Part shown: positions 36,899 through 46,012 of the stretch, in pieces
How the letters are laid out: each line of letters opens with the position of its first letter
Position numbering within the stretch: the stretch's first letter is position 1
Assembly (NCBI RefSeq): GCF_005405185.1
Contig: NZ_BJDO01000001.1
Coordinates: forward strand, 76,279 to 140,278
Source of the DNA: Secundilactobacillus hailunensis
GTDB taxonomy: Bacteria > Bacillota > Bacilli > Lactobacillales > Lactobacillaceae
DNA: 64,000 nucleotides
Direction: 5' to 3'
Notes under the pieces: generated by a model
Told to the model about the DNA's origin: nothing
Seen by the model: the letters and a program-made list of their open reading frames with translations, nothing else
Database searches by the model: none
Translations under genes and position numbers: made by a program

Positions 36899-37954
36899 TC
36901 ACAAACTGATCAGGTCGGTTGGACCGGCCGTTAAAATGCGATGACCCGTTTGAGTGACCAAAATATCGTCCTCGATGCGAATTCCACCAAGCTCTGGTAA
37001 ATAGATCCCGGGCTCTACGGTAATGACGTTATTGGCCATCATTTGGTCATCTGACCGGGTAGATAACGCTGGTCCCTCGTGAATATCAAGACCGATGCCA
37101 TGACCGGTACCATGATTAAAGTACGGTCCGTAACCGGCAGCTGAAATCAGGTTACGGCCAATCTCATCCAACCGCTGGCCTGACACCCCTGGCTTCACCG
37201 CATCAATAATTGCCCGCTGAGCTCGTTGTACGATACCATAAACTTGTCTGAGTTTTTCGCCCGGATCGCCTAAAGCCACCGTACGTGTCATATCAGAGGT
37301 ATAGCCCTCAAAATAATAACCGAAATCGATCGTGATCAGTTCACCGTTTTGAACCTGCTTAGCAGTGGCCGCACCGTGGGGCAAAGCAGCTCGCTTACCA
37401 CTGGCGACAATGGTGTCAAAACTGGCTTTTTCCGCGCCCAAATCGCGCATGATCGCATCAAGCCGATTAGCTAGGTAACGTTCTGTTACACCAGGCTTGA
37501 TCAACGGTAAAAGCGTATTAAAGCCCTTAATCGTCATCTGGCAGGCATGTTCTAGGGTCTGAATTTCTTCGCTTGACTTAAGTTCGCGCATCTGCTCGAT
37601 CAAATTAGTCATGGGAACAATGTCTGAACTCATGAGTTCGTCAATTCGGTCATATTCGTGAAACGGAATACTGTCTTCAAACCCCAGAACTGTAATGTGC
37701 TGTTTTTCGACCTGCTGAGCCGCAGCTTCGAGGTAGTAACGAGTAATGATCACCTTAAAATCATGGTCAGTTCGGGCCAATGCTGTTTCATACCTCGAAT
37801 CAGTAATAACATAAGTTTGGTCTGCCGTCACTAAAATCACGCCATCACCATCAAAATCAGTCAGATATTGTTTGTTGACCGTGTCCGTCACTAAAAACGC
37901 GTCGATCCGCAATGAATCAAATTGCGCCTGAAATTTTTGAAGCCGATTATTCAC
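36899..37954 (-). CDS. Xaa-Pro aminopeptidase/dipeptidase (M24B)
   Basis: A pita-bread metallopeptidase of 351 residues that removes residues next to proline. The creatinase-like N domain ends near residue 125. The catalytic domain carries the metal ligands in TIDFGYYFEGYTSDMTRT (two Asp), the His in GTGHGIGLDIHEGP, and Glu in EPGIYLPELGGIRIEDD. YqhT- or PepP-like; whether it takes dipeptides or longer peptides cannot be told. It sits next to efp, the usual position. Confidence 0.93.
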   Translation of the reverse strand: MNNRLQKFQAQFDSLRIDAFLVTDTVNKQYLTDFDGDGVILVTADQTYVITDSRYETALARTDHDFKVIITRYYLEAAAQQVEKQHITVLGFEDSIPFHEYDRIDELMSSDIVPMTNLIEQMRELKSSEEIQTLEHACQMTIKGFNTLLPLIKPGVTERYLANRLDAIMRDLGAEKASFDTIVASGKRAALPHGAATAKQVQNGELITIDFGYYFEGYTSDMTRTVALGDPGEKLRQVYGIVQRAQRAIIDAVKPGVSGQRLDEIGRNLISAAGYGPYFNHGTGHGIGLDIHEGPALSTRSDDQMMANNVITVEPGIYLPELGGIRIEDDILVTQTGHRILTAGPTDLISL

Positions 37955-37991
37955 GATGAGCCTCCTTTATAAACACCAAATTAAGTCAAAT

Positions 37992-38018
37992 AAAAAAGGC
38001 CCCTAAGGGCCCTTTTTT
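37992..38018. terminator. Terminator after rpmA
   Basis: AAAAAAGG, CCCCTAAGGG and CCTTTTTT form a tight GC-rich hairpin with T-runs in both directions, 2 nt past the rpmA stop. It ends the L21-Prp-L27 operon. Confidence 0.85.
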
Positions 38019-38019
38019 A

Positions 38020-38316
38020 TTATCTAGCTGCAGCTTCTGTCACAGGATAAACGGAAACTTGGCGCTTATCACGGCCTTTACGTTCGAAGCGAACAACACC
38101 GTCGACCTTTGAGAACAAAGTATCGTCGTTGCCACGCAAAACGTTAGCACCTGGAAAAATATGCGTACCACGTTGACGGTAAATGATTGAACCACTGGTT
38201 ACAGTAGAACCGTCAGCAGCCTTCGTACCGAGACGACGTCCGGCAGAATTACGACCGTTGGCAGTAGAACCGCCCCCCTTATGGTGAGAGAAGAATTGTA
38301 AATTCATTTCTAACAT
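38020..38316 (-). CDS. rpmA: 50S ribosomal protein L27 with cleavable N-terminal extension
   Basis: L27 reaches the peptidyl transferase centre. The protein begins [24 protein letters not shown]; in Firmicutes the short piece up to the double Phe is removed by Prp, exposing the functional N terminus. I place the start at ATG 38316 (98 residues), because GGAGGTG lies just upstream and an earlier ATG would include it. Prp is encoded directly upstream. Confidence 0.96.
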   Translation of the reverse strand: MLEMNLQFFSHHKGGGSTANGRNSAGRRLGTKAADGSTVTSGSIIYRQRGTHIFPGANVLRGNDDTLFSKVDGVVRFERKGRDKRQVSVYPVTEAAAR

Positions 38317-38337
38317 GAGTTTCACCTCCATAAAAGA

Positions 38338-38667
38338 TTAGTTAATTCGAATGTACTTCGAATATTGTTTTTCGACATCTAAAAGTCCATTTTGAAAACT
38401 TTGCAATAACGCTTGACTGATTCGATCCTGAATATAGTCATCCACCGGCGGCATCCGGAGGCTTAAAAAGCCACCCTCTGCCTGTTTAGCAACCACTATG
38501 GGCTCGATAGAAGCCACGGCTGCTAAACCGTTCACGGTGCTGATCGATAGTGCTGAAACCGCCGAACAAACGATATCACTACCGTAAGGGCCGCTATCAG
38601 CATGACCAGTCAGCTTAAACCCGATGATCCGATCATCATTATCGTAGTCAAATGCTGCTTGAATCAT
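38338..38667 (-). CDS. prp: Ribosomal-processing cysteine protease Prp
   Basis: Prp (YsxB) cuts the N-terminal extension from L27. The 109-residue protein shows the catalytic pair: His in LTGHADSGPYG (residue about 21) and Cys in DIVCSAVSALS (about 33). ATG 38667 has GGGTGAT 3-4 nt upstream. It lies between rplU and rpmA, the conserved arrangement, so protease and substrate are made together. Confidence 0.93.
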   Translation of the reverse strand: MIQAAFDYDNDDRIIGFKLTGHADSGPYGSDIVCSAVSALSISTVNGLAAVASIEPIVVAKQAEGGFLSLRMPPVDDYIQDRISQALLQSFQNGLLDVEKQYSKYIRIN

Positions 38668-38684
38668 AAGATCACCCACAGATA

Positions 38685-38993
38685 TTAAGCGTTGATAGCA
38701 TCAATAACAACCTTGGTGTATGGTTGACGATGACCAACTTTAGTGTGTTGACCCTTCTTAGGCTTGTACTTGAAGGTAACAACCTTCTTTTCTTGGCCTT
38801 GCTTTTCAACAGTTCCAGTTACTGAAGCACCTGAAACTAATGGCGTACCAACCTTAGTTGAGTCGCCACCAACAAAGACAACTTGGTCAAAAGTAACCTT
38901 GTCGCCAGCATTGGCATTCAGCTTTTCAACGTAGACTGCTTCGCCTTGTTGAACGCGGTATTGCTTACCGCCAGTTACGATAATTGCGTACAT
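38685..38993 (-). CDS. rplU: 50S ribosomal protein L21
   Basis: A 102-residue large-subunit protein with [25 protein letters not shown] and the C-terminal [24 protein letters not shown]. It has an AGGAGGTG site. First gene of the rplU-prp-rpmA operon, preceded by a structured leader. Confidence 0.97.
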   Translation of the reverse strand: MYAIIVTGGKQYRVQQGEAVYVEKLNANAGDKVTFDQVVFVGGDSTKVGTPLVSGASVTGTVEKQGQEKKVVTFKYKPKKGQHTKVGHRQPYTKVVIDAINA

Positions 38994-39110
38994 GTATGTG
39001 CACCTCCTTTTTATATATCACTTAGACTCGCCGAGAACAAGCGCTGCATAGCAGACTTAAGACTTGGCCCGTGCGGTTGCAGCTGTGGAAGCCCACAAAT
39101 ACAACAAACT
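38994..39110 (-). ncRNA. Putative L21 leader RNA
   Basis: About 110 nt of untranslated leader lie between a good promoter and rplU. It contains GC-rich complementary segments (for example GGGCTTCCACAGC and GCAACCGCACGGGCC, AGCGCTTGTTCTCGGCGAG). Firmicutes rplU genes commonly carry an L21 leader thought to bind L21 for autoregulation. Position and structure fit; I have not matched it to a covariance model. Confidence 0.6.
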
Positions 39111-39112
39111 GT

Positions 39113-39141
39113 ATTTTACAAAACATCCAGCCATCCGTCAA
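39113..39141 (-). promoter_or_regulatory. Promoter for rplU-prp-rpmA
   Basis: On the minus strand TTGACG, a 17-nt spacer and TAAAAT. It lies 120 nt before rplU, between accA and rplU. Confidence 0.75.
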
Positions 39142-39161
39142 CCCTTAAAACCAATAAGCCG

Positions 39162-39920
39162 TTAAAACTTTCGAAAAAAAGCGGCCCGTTTGGCCAGTCT
39201 AGTTGCACTATCCTGCTGACAAAGTTCACCAATGGCACTGGTCAAAGCCGTTTTCAGCGATCCATCCGTCAGCATTCTTTCGGGAATAATTCGGTGAATG
39301 GCGTGCTGCTTTAATAGCCAGTCTGGAGTCAAACGCATCAATTCAGCGGCTTTATCTGCTAAATGCGCGTCCTTCCACATGATCGACGCAAACCCTTCTG
39401 GGGACAGTACTGAATACATACTGTTTTCAAGCATCCAGATCTGATCTGAGCAGGCCAGTGCCAGTGCGCCGCCAGACCCAGCTTCACCCACGATCAGGGT
39501 TAAAATTGGCACCCTTAACTTGAGCATTTCGCTAATGTTTTTAGCAATCATCTGCCCCTGTCCGGCGGCTTCAGCATCGGCTCCCGGATAGGCACCGGGA
39601 GTATTAACTAACGTAATAATAGGAAAGTTTAATTTTTCAGCTAATCGCATGACCCGTAACGATTTACGATAGCCGGCCGGTTCCGGGCTGCCGAAGTGCG
39701 TCGCCATTCGGTCTTCCAAATTATTGCCCTTTTGCGTGGCAATTACAGCAATTGGCCGATCAGCTAATTTAGCTAGGCCAGCCACAATTGCGGGGTCATC
39801 ACTGGCAATTTGATCCCCGTGCAGCTCAAAAAAATCGGTAAATAATTGATCAATCATGGCATAAACGTTTGCTTTACGGTCACTTCGAGCGCCGGCAATC
39901 ACTGCTTGGGTATCGGTCAC
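39162..39920 (-). CDS. accA: Acetyl-CoA carboxylase carboxyltransferase subunit alpha
   Basis: With AccD it transfers CO2 from carboxybiotin to acetyl-CoA, giving malonyl-CoA. The 252-residue protein is short compared with E. coli AccA but usual for lactobacilli. It contains DDPAIVAGLA, GSPEPAGYRKSLRVM, NTPGAYPGADAEAAGQG and the oxyanion region GEAGSGGALALA. The start is GTG, overlapping accD by 4 nt. It is the last gene of the fatty acid operon. Confidence 0.96.
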   Translation of the reverse strand: MTDTQAVIAGARSDRKANVYAMIDQLFTDFFELHGDQIASDDPAIVAGLAKLADRPIAVIATQKGNNLEDRMATHFGSPEPAGYRKSLRVMRLAEKLNFPIITLVNTPGAYPGADAEAAGQGQMIAKNISEMLKLRVPILTLIVGEAGSGGALALACSDQIWMLENSMYSVLSPEGFASIMWKDAHLADKAAELMRLTPDWLLKQHAIHRIIPERMLTDGSLKTALTSAIGELCQQDSATRLAKRAAFFRKF

Positions 39921-40777
39921 GTCATTTCACCCCACTTTTTGGCTTCTAAAATACTCAGTAACTGGCTCAATCGTTGGGCCAGTTGTTCTCGAGGCACGAT
40001 CTCATCGATCAACCCCCGCTGATAACCGTTCTCCACACTTTGAAAATCATTGGGCAGCTGTTTGTTGATGGTCTGCTCAATGACCCGTTTACCCGTAAAC
40101 CCGTATAACGCTTTGGGTTCGGCTAGCGTCACGTCCGCCTGACTGGCAAAACTTGCCGTGACCCCGCCAGTCGTTGGATCCATAATCACTGAAATATAAG
40201 CTAACCCAGCTTTTCCGTGGTCGTTAACCGCCTGGCTGATCTTAGCCATCTGCATCAATGAATAGATACCTTCTTGCATACGTGCGCCACCAGAAGCCGT
40301 CAGTACGATCACTGGCAGCTGCTGCTCAGTGGCTTTTTCAAATAACCGGGTCAGCCGTTCGCCGTTGGCAGTACCCAAGCTGCCCATGATAAACAGCGGA
40401 TCCATAATGCCTAAGGCAACCGGATAATCGTCGATCAGTGCTTTACCCGTCAAAACGCCATCCTTAAGGTGCGTTGCAGACTGTGCTTTTTTAATTTTCC
40501 GCTGGTAGTCTGGAAATTCGGTGGGATTGCGCGTTTCTAAATCACTATCCCATTCATCAAAATGCTTCGTCAGCATCTTCAAACGCCGACGAGCCGTGAC
40601 CCGAAAACCATAACCGCATTCCGGACAGACTCGATATTGACCGGCCTTCTTAAAGTAAAACCCAGCATGACAGTGGGGACACTCCTGCCAAATACCGCTG
40701 GGTACCTTGGCTTGATCACGTTTTAACTTCGGCACGGAACGCGATGAAAAGCGTTTAACGTGTTCACCAAACAGCAT
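39917..40777 (-). CDS. accD: Acetyl-CoA carboxylase carboxyltransferase subunit beta
   Basis: Partner of AccA. The 286-residue protein has an N-terminal zinc ribbon (CPHCHAGFYFKKAGQYRVCPECG, all four cysteines) and the crotonase-like domain with TASGGARMQEGIYSLMQM and PTTGGVTASFA. It begins 3 nt after accC. The zinc ribbon is reported in the family to bind mRNA or DNA and modulate activity. Confidence 0.97.
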   Translation of the reverse strand: MLFGEHVKRFSSRSVPKLKRDQAKVPSGIWQECPHCHAGFYFKKAGQYRVCPECGYGFRVTARRRLKMLTKHFDEWDSDLETRNPTEFPDYQRKIKKAQSATHLKDGVLTGKALIDDYPVALGIMDPLFIMGSLGTANGERLTRLFEKATEQQLPVIVLTASGGARMQEGIYSLMQMAKISQAVNDHGKAGLAYISVIMDPTTGGVTASFASQADVTLAEPKALYGFTGKRVIEQTINKQLPNDFQSVENGYQRGLIDEIVPREQLAQRLSQLLSILEAKKWGEMT

Positions 40778-40780
40778 CGG

Positions 40781-42157
40781 CTACGACACCTCCTGAACAT
40801 TGTGTTCCATAAATATTGGCATGAATCGCTTCGTCACGTAGGCCGTGGTGGCAGTTCCTTGCTGCACAATGGAATCGGCTAGTAAGGCCTGCAAGAAGTT
40901 TTGGTTAGTTGCAATCCCCACTAGTTCAAATTCAGCCAGCGCTTCACTGAGCTTCTTCAGTGCTTCTTGATAAGTGGGTGCATGCGCAATAATTTTGACG
41001 ATCATTGAATCATAGAATGGTGAAATCATATCACCAGCCTGAATCCCGTTATCAACTCGGATGCCTGGTCCACCAGGTAGTTTAAGCTGCTTAATGACCC
41101 CAGCTTGCGGCATAAAGTTCAGCGCAGGATCTTCCGCGTTGACCCGGGCTTCAACCGCAAAGCCCTGAACTTTTAGATCTGCCTGGCCAAATGACAGCGG
41201 TGCGCCTGCTGCTACCCGCACCTGTTCCTTCACGAGATCAATGCCGGTTACCGCTTCAGTAATTGGGTGTTCCACCTGAATACGGGTGTTCATTTCCATA
41301 AAGTAAAACTGATGCCTGGCATCCATCAAAAATTCAATCGTCCCCGTATTCAAATAGTTAATGGTTTTCGTTGCCCGAATCGCAATTTGCTGCAGTTGCT
41401 GTCTTTCCTGTGCCGTCATCTCCGGACAAGGGCTCAATTCCAAGACTTTCTGCTGCCGGCGCTGCAAGGAACAGTCCCGCTCTGGAAAAGCCGTCACGTG
41501 TCCAAATTGATCAGCGAACACTTGAACCTCAATGTGTTTTGCCGGTGAGATGATCTTTTCTAAGTACATCCGCTGGTCACCGAAGGACAACTGGGCTTCT
41601 TTAGTGGCGGACTGATAAGCAGCCCGCATTTCATGTTCGTTTTCAACTTGTCGAATGCCCTTACCGCCACCACCAGAGGCAGCTTTCAGCATGACGGGAT
41701 AGCCAACTTCACTGGCCACCCTGACCGCATCAGACTCATCCTTTAAAAAGCCGGTGCTGCCAGGAATCACCGGTACCTTCCCAGCCTGCATTTGAATCCG
41801 GGCGTTAGCTTTATTACCCATTAACGAAATGGTTTTAGGTTTTGGCCCAATAAAGGTGATTTGACAGGACTCACAAAGTTCCGCAAATTCCGCGTTTTCA
41901 GACAAAAAGCCATATCCCGGATGAATCGCTTCAGCACCTGTTAAAACCGCCGCACTGACAATATTTTGCATATTCAAGTATGAATCAGCCGGCTGCGGGC
42001 CACCCACACAGATGGCTTCATCGGCTAATTTAACGTACTGCGCATCCGCATCTGCCGTGGAATAGATCGCCACTGACTGAATATTTAACTCCCGCAGTGC
42101 CCGAATGATGCGTACCGCAATCTCGCCACGGTTAGCAATCAAAACCTTTTTAAACAT
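40781..42157 (-). CDS. accC: Biotin carboxylase
   Basis: ATP-dependent carboxylation of the biotin on AccB. The protein begins MFKKVLIANRGEIAVRIIRA, with the glycine-rich ATP loop KAASGGGGKGIR near residue 160, the catalytic region EMNTRIQVEHPITEAVTG and VEARVNAEDP. ATG 42157 (458 residues) has AGGTG 7 nt upstream; a GTG 9 nt earlier is less likely. Between fabZ and accD. Confidence 0.97.
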   Translation of the reverse strand: MFKKVLIANRGEIAVRIIRALRELNIQSVAIYSTADADAQYVKLADEAICVGGPQPADSYLNMQNIVSAAVLTGAEAIHPGYGFLSENAEFAELCESCQITFIGPKPKTISLMGNKANARIQMQAGKVPVIPGSTGFLKDESDAVRVASEVGYPVMLKAASGGGGKGIRQVENEHEMRAAYQSATKEAQLSFGDQRMYLEKIISPAKHIEVQVFADQFGHVTAFPERDCSLQRRQQKVLELSPCPEMTAQERQQLQQIAIRATKTINYLNTGTIEFLMDARHQFYFMEMNTRIQVEHPITEAVTGIDLVKEQVRVAAGAPLSFGQADLKVQGFAVEARVNAEDPALNFMPQAGVIKQLKLPGGPGIRVDNGIQAGDMISPFYDSMIVKIIAHAPTYQEALKKLSEALAEFELVGIATNQNFLQALLADSIVQQGTATTAYVTKRFMPIFMEHNVQEVS

Positions 42158-42166
42158 CTTATTCAC

Positions 42167-42616
42167 CTACCCAATCATAAAGGTGAGCTCTCCTGAACAA
42201 ACTTTTTTATCCTCAACGTAGGCTTCACCGTGTCCTAATCCCGCGTGACCGCGAATCTTTTCCAGGGTCACAACGAGTTTCAACGTATCCCCCGGTTTGA
42301 CCATCTGCCGAAACTTGACTTTATTCATCCCGCCAAAATACGCGGTCTTGCCCTTAAATTCTGGCATCGTTAATAACGCAATCGCACCCGCCTGGGCCAT
42401 TGCTTCAACAATTAAAACACCAGGCATCACGGGATTACCCGGAAAGTGTCCCTGGAAAAAGGCTTCGTTTACCGACACGTTTTTTCTGGCGATCATTTTT
42501 TCTCCCGGAACGTAATCCAACACCCGGTCAACCAAGAGCATCGGGTATCTGTGCGGTAAAATCTTCTGGATCTCAACCACGTCTAATTCATGTGTTGCTG
42601 CTGTTTCTTCTCCCAA
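42167..42616 (-). CDS. fabZ: 3-hydroxyacyl-ACP dehydratase FabZ (canonical copy)
   Basis: Dehydrates 3-hydroxyacyl-ACP in fatty acid elongation. The hotdog-fold protein (149 residues) has ILPHRYPMLLVDRV and the intact active site GHFPGNPVMPGVLIVEAMAQ, with catalytic His and Glu. It lies between accB and accC. Compare the first gene of the operon (48762-49205), where this histidine is replaced. Confidence 0.96.
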   Translation of the reverse strand: MGEETAATHELDVVEIQKILPHRYPMLLVDRVLDYVPGEKMIARKNVSVNEAFFQGHFPGNPVMPGVLIVEAMAQAGAIALLTMPEFKGKTAYFGGMNKVKFRQMVKPGDTLKLVVTLEKIRGHAGLGHGEAYVEDKKVCSGELTFMIG

Positions 42617-42627
42617 ATTTCATCACC

Positions 42628-43095
42628 TCATTGCGTTACTTCAAACAGCGGCTGATCAAACTCAACCACTTCTTCATTGTCTACTAAAATCTTCGAAATC
42701 GTGCCGGTCACCTTACTCTTGATCTCCGTCATCATCTTCATGGCTTCGATCACGCACACCACTTCACCGGCGTTAACGTGGTCACCCACTTTTTTATAGG
42801 CGGGCTTATCAGGCGTTGGCTGCAGGTAGATCACCCCAACCAGCGGCGCTTTGATCGTCGCTGGTTTTTGCGCTGGCTGTGAGGTCTTCAACTTAGCTGG
42901 CTGATCGGACTTAACTTCTTTTATGCCCTTAACTACTTCAGCTGATATTGGTTTTTGATTGGCTGTCACGACCGGCTGATGACTGGTTTTATTTTTGTTT
43001 AAGTAAAGGTGCATCCCTTGATAATCCAGCTCAATTTCACGAATATTACTATCACTAATCTGTTGAATAATCGTTTGTAGCTCGTCAAATGTCAT
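42628..43095 (-). CDS. accB: Biotin carboxyl carrier protein
   Basis: Carries biotin for acetyl-CoA carboxylase. ATG 43095 (155 residues) overlaps the fabF stop (TAATG). An N-terminal helical part (MTFDELQTIIQQISDSNIREIELDYQGMHLYL) and a lysine/proline-rich linker precede the biotinyl domain, with the modified lysine in CVIEAMKMMTEIKS. BirA (49453-50223) should attach the biotin. Confidence 0.97.
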   Translation of the reverse strand: MTFDELQTIIQQISDSNIREIELDYQGMHLYLNKNKTSHQPVVTANQKPISAEVVKGIKEVKSDQPAKLKTSQPAQKPATIKAPLVGVIYLQPTPDKPAYKKVGDHVNAGEVVCVIEAMKMMTEIKSKVTGTISKILVDNEEVVEFDQPLFEVTQ

Positions 43096-44327
43096 TATTC
43101 CGCCCACTTTCTAAATGCGAGAACGGCATTATGACCCCCAAAGCCAAATGAATTACTAATGGCATATTCAGTTTGACGGTCACGGTTATCAGCATTCACC
43201 AAGTTCACCTGACAAGCTGGATCTTGTTGAACTACACCGACGTTTTCCGGTAATTGGCCGGATTGCAGTGCGTCGACTGTCGCTACGGCTTCAATGGCCC
43301 CAGCCGCGCCCAACAGATGACCCGTCATGGATTTCGTACTGGAGACCAGGACATCGCTATCACTGCCAAAGACGCTGTTGATGGCCTTTGATTCAGCGCT
43401 ATCGTTCCCCATGGTCGCGGTACCGTGCGCGTTAATATAACCAACATCTGTCGACTTAACTCCCGCTTCATCGATAGCCAATTGCATCGCACGGGCAGCC
43501 TGAGTTCCTGCTGGATCCGGTGACGTGATGTGATAGGCATCAGCAGTTGCCCCATAACCAACGATTTCTCCCAAGATTTGCGCACCACGAGCTTGCGCGT
43601 GAGTCAACGATTCCAGCACTAAAGTCCCGGCACCTTCACCCATCACGAAACCTAGCCGATCTGCATCAAACGGCAGTGAAGCCCGCTTAGGATCAGTTGC
43701 TTTAGACAGGGTCGATAACGCTGCAAATCCGGCGATCCCAATTTCGTTAACTGAGGCTTCTGCGCCCCCCGTCAGCATCACCTGAGCACGGCCTTCCTTA
43801 ATTTGCCGAAAAGCTTCGCCAATGGCGTTCGTTCCAGAAGCACAGGCCGTTACGATGGTCGTACAGATATTTTTAGCATGGTAGCGAATGGCCATGTTGC
43901 CAGAAGCCATGTTGGAAATGGCCGTTGGTACAAACATCGGCGAGACCCGCTGTGGTCCCTTATTAGCCATTTTTATCACTTGCTCTTGAATGGTGGTCAA
44001 GCCGCCAATCCCTGACCCGTAAATGACTCCCATAGTCTCAGGTTCAGTATTCGCTTCATCGATTCCGGCTTGTTCAACCGCCTCTGCTGTCGCATACATT
44101 GCGTATTGACTAAAGGCATCCATTCGTCGCAAGTCCCGTTTACCGAGTCGTTTTAACGGCTCAAAATCGTGTAATTCACCAGCTAAAGTAATGCCGGTTT
44201 CACTGGCATCAAAATGGGTGATGGGTTGAAAGCCAACTTTTGAGGCGCGTAAACCCGCTTCAAACTCCGGTACGCTATTGCCAATCGGTGTTAAGGCACC
44301 CATTCCCGTAATTACCACTCTAGTCAT
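43095..44327 (-). CDS. fabF: 3-oxoacyl-ACP synthase II
   Basis: Condensing enzyme for elongation. The 410-residue thiolase-fold protein has the nucleophile in VTACASGTNAIGEA (near residue 162), the histidines in INAHGTATMGND and STKSMTGHLLGAAGA, and the C-terminal NSFGFGGHNAVL. It lies 11 nt after fabG. No FabB is present in the window. Confidence 0.97.
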   Translation of the reverse strand: MTRVVITGMGALTPIGNSVPEFEAGLRASKVGFQPITHFDASETGITLAGELHDFEPLKRLGKRDLRRMDAFSQYAMYATAEAVEQAGIDEANTEPETMGVIYGSGIGGLTTIQEQVIKMANKGPQRVSPMFVPTAISNMASGNMAIRYHAKNICTTIVTACASGTNAIGEAFRQIKEGRAQVMLTGGAEASVNEIGIAGFAALSTLSKATDPKRASLPFDADRLGFVMGEGAGTLVLESLTHAQARGAQILGEIVGYGATADAYHITSPDPAGTQAARAMQLAIDEAGVKSTDVGYINAHGTATMGNDSAESKAINSVFGSDSDVLVSSTKSMTGHLLGAAGAIEAVATVDALQSGQLPENVGVVQQDPACQVNLVNADNRDRQTEYAISNSFGFGGHNAVLAFRKWAE

Positions 44328-44338
44328 ACTTTTCCTCC

Positions 44339-45073
44339 TTACTGCATGGTCAAACCGCCATCAACGGTGATGGTCTGACCCGTAATATAGTCGTTTTCGG
44401 CTAAAAATACCGCTGTCTGGGCGACCTCGGCCGTCGATCCCAACCGTTTAAGTGGGATCTGCTGCAAAATGCCAGCCTTGACTTTATCCGCCAGCTGAGC
44501 CGTCATGGCCGTGTCGATCATCCCAGGCGCAATCGCATTGCACCGGATACCGCGCATAGCAGCTTCTTTGGCTACTGATTTAGTCAGGCCAATAATGCCA
44601 GCTTTACTGGCCGCGTAATTCGCCTGACCGATGTTACCGGTAAGCCCGACCACACTGGTCATGTTGATAAAAGCGCCGCTGCGAGCTTTGTACATTGGCC
44701 GTAAACAGGCCTTGATCACGTTAAACGTCCCGGTCAGATTCGTATTGACCACCTGACTAAAGTCCGTTTCACTCATCCGGTTCAGTAGTCTGTCATTCAC
44801 GATACCGGCATTATTCACCACAACGTCTAGATGCCCCGCCTTTTCGTAAACAGCGTCAATCATTGCTTGAACCGCATCAGGGTCAGTAATATCTGCCGAG
44901 AGATCCCAGCAGGACACATTTTCAGCCTGAATCGAATCGATCACCGTCTGTGGGGCAGCGTGGCGGCCGTTGACCACTACGTTAGCGCCCTGTTTGGCAA
45001 ACGCCTGCGCAATGGCCAGTCCAATGCCCTGCGTACTGCCCGTAACTAAAACCGTTTTATCCGTTAATCTCAA
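44339..45073 (-). CDS. fabG: 3-oxoacyl-ACP reductase
   Basis: NADPH-dependent reduction of 3-oxoacyl-ACP. A 244-residue short-chain dehydrogenase with the cofactor motif VTGSTQGIGLAIA, NNAGIVND, the catalytic Ser in NMTSVVGLTGNIGQ and YAASK, and C-terminal ITVDGGLTM. It sits between fabD (5 nt) and fabF. Confidence 0.97.
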   Translation of the reverse strand: MRLTDKTVLVTGSTQGIGLAIAQAFAKQGANVVVNGRHAAPQTVIDSIQAENVSCWDLSADITDPDAVQAMIDAVYEKAGHLDVVVNNAGIVNDRLLNRMSETDFSQVVNTNLTGTFNVIKACLRPMYKARSGAFINMTSVVGLTGNIGQANYAASKAGIIGLTKSVAKEAAMRGIRCNAIAPGMIDTAMTAQLADKVKAGILQQIPLKRLGSTAEVAQTAVFLAENDYITGQTITVDGGLTMQ

Positions 45074-45078
45074 CTTAA

Positions 45079-46011
45079 TTATTCACTCCTTAATGCCGTT
45101 AGCGTTTTATCAAGGGAAGCCAGATCATCAATGTGATAATAATCAATCCCCTTAACCGTTTTGCGAGCAAAACCCATCAGCGTTTTACCAGGACCCAGCT
45201 CGATGACTGCATCAACCTTACCTTTCAGCTGTTGAATCGCATCCGTAAACCGGGTGGTAGAAACCAGTTGTTGTGTGAGCGTCGCTGTCAGTTCATTAGG
45301 ATCAAACGGTGCCCCAGTGGTCGTACTGATCACCGGAAATGCTCCTTGCGACCAGGTGACCTTAGCTAAAGCGGCCTGCAGGCTTTCCTGGGCCGGCTGC
45401 ATCAGTGGCGTATGAAAGGCCCCACTGACGTTTAGTGGCACCATTCGTCTTACCCCTTGTGATTGAAGGTCAGCAATCGCTGCGTCCACAGCAGCAGTCT
45501 CACCGCCGATCACGACTTGTTTGGGCGTATTGATATTCGCAATCGTCACGATTCCTTTTTCAGCGGCAACATCACAAGCCGCCTGAATCACTGACACCGG
45601 CGTGTTCATGATAGCCACCATTTTGCTGGGTTTAGCATCACTAGCCTGCTGCATCAATTCACCACGTAATTTAACTAGTCGCAAGGCATCATCAATGTCA
45701 ACCAAGCCACTAGCAGCTAACGCACTATACTCACCTAAACTTAGCCCGATGCCCGCCACAACGGTTGGTAACTGTGGCTGAACCGTTTTATAAAGCGCCC
45801 AGCTCATCGCCACAATGGCCGCTTGAGCATACCGGGTTTCAGACAATTGTTCAGCACGATCAGCATCAAAGTAAAGTTTGGGCAGATCCAGTTTCAGTGT
45901 TTGGCTAGCCTGGTCAATGGCCACCTTGTAAGTCTGATTTTGCTGATATAAATCCATACCCATACCGGTCTTTTGTGACCCTTGGCCGCTAAATAGTAAC
46001 CCAATTTTCAA
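45079..46011 (-). CDS. fabD: Malonyl-CoA:ACP transacylase
   Basis: Loads malonyl groups on ACP. It has LLFSGQGSQKTGMG at the start, the nucleophile in GIGLSLGEYSALA (near residue 86), and the His in VSGAFHTPLM. I choose TTG 46011 (310 residues) because GGGTGG is 8 nt upstream; a GTG at 46020 or 46023 is possible. It starts just after the fabK stop. Confidence 0.95.
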   Translation of the reverse strand: MKIGLLFSGQGSQKTGMGMDLYQQNQTYKVAIDQASQTLKLDLPKLYFDADRAEQLSETRYAQAAIVAMSWALYKTVQPQLPTVVAGIGLSLGEYSALAASGLVDIDDALRLVKLRGELMQQASDAKPSKMVAIMNTPVSVIQAACDVAAEKGIVTIANINTPKQVVIGGETAAVDAAIADLQSQGVRRMVPLNVSGAFHTPLMQPAQESLQAALAKVTWSQGAFPVISTTTGAPFDPNELTATLTQQLVSTTRFTDAIQQLKGKVDAVIELGPGKTLMGFARKTVKGIDYYHIDDLASLDKTLTALRSE

Positions 46012-46012
46012 G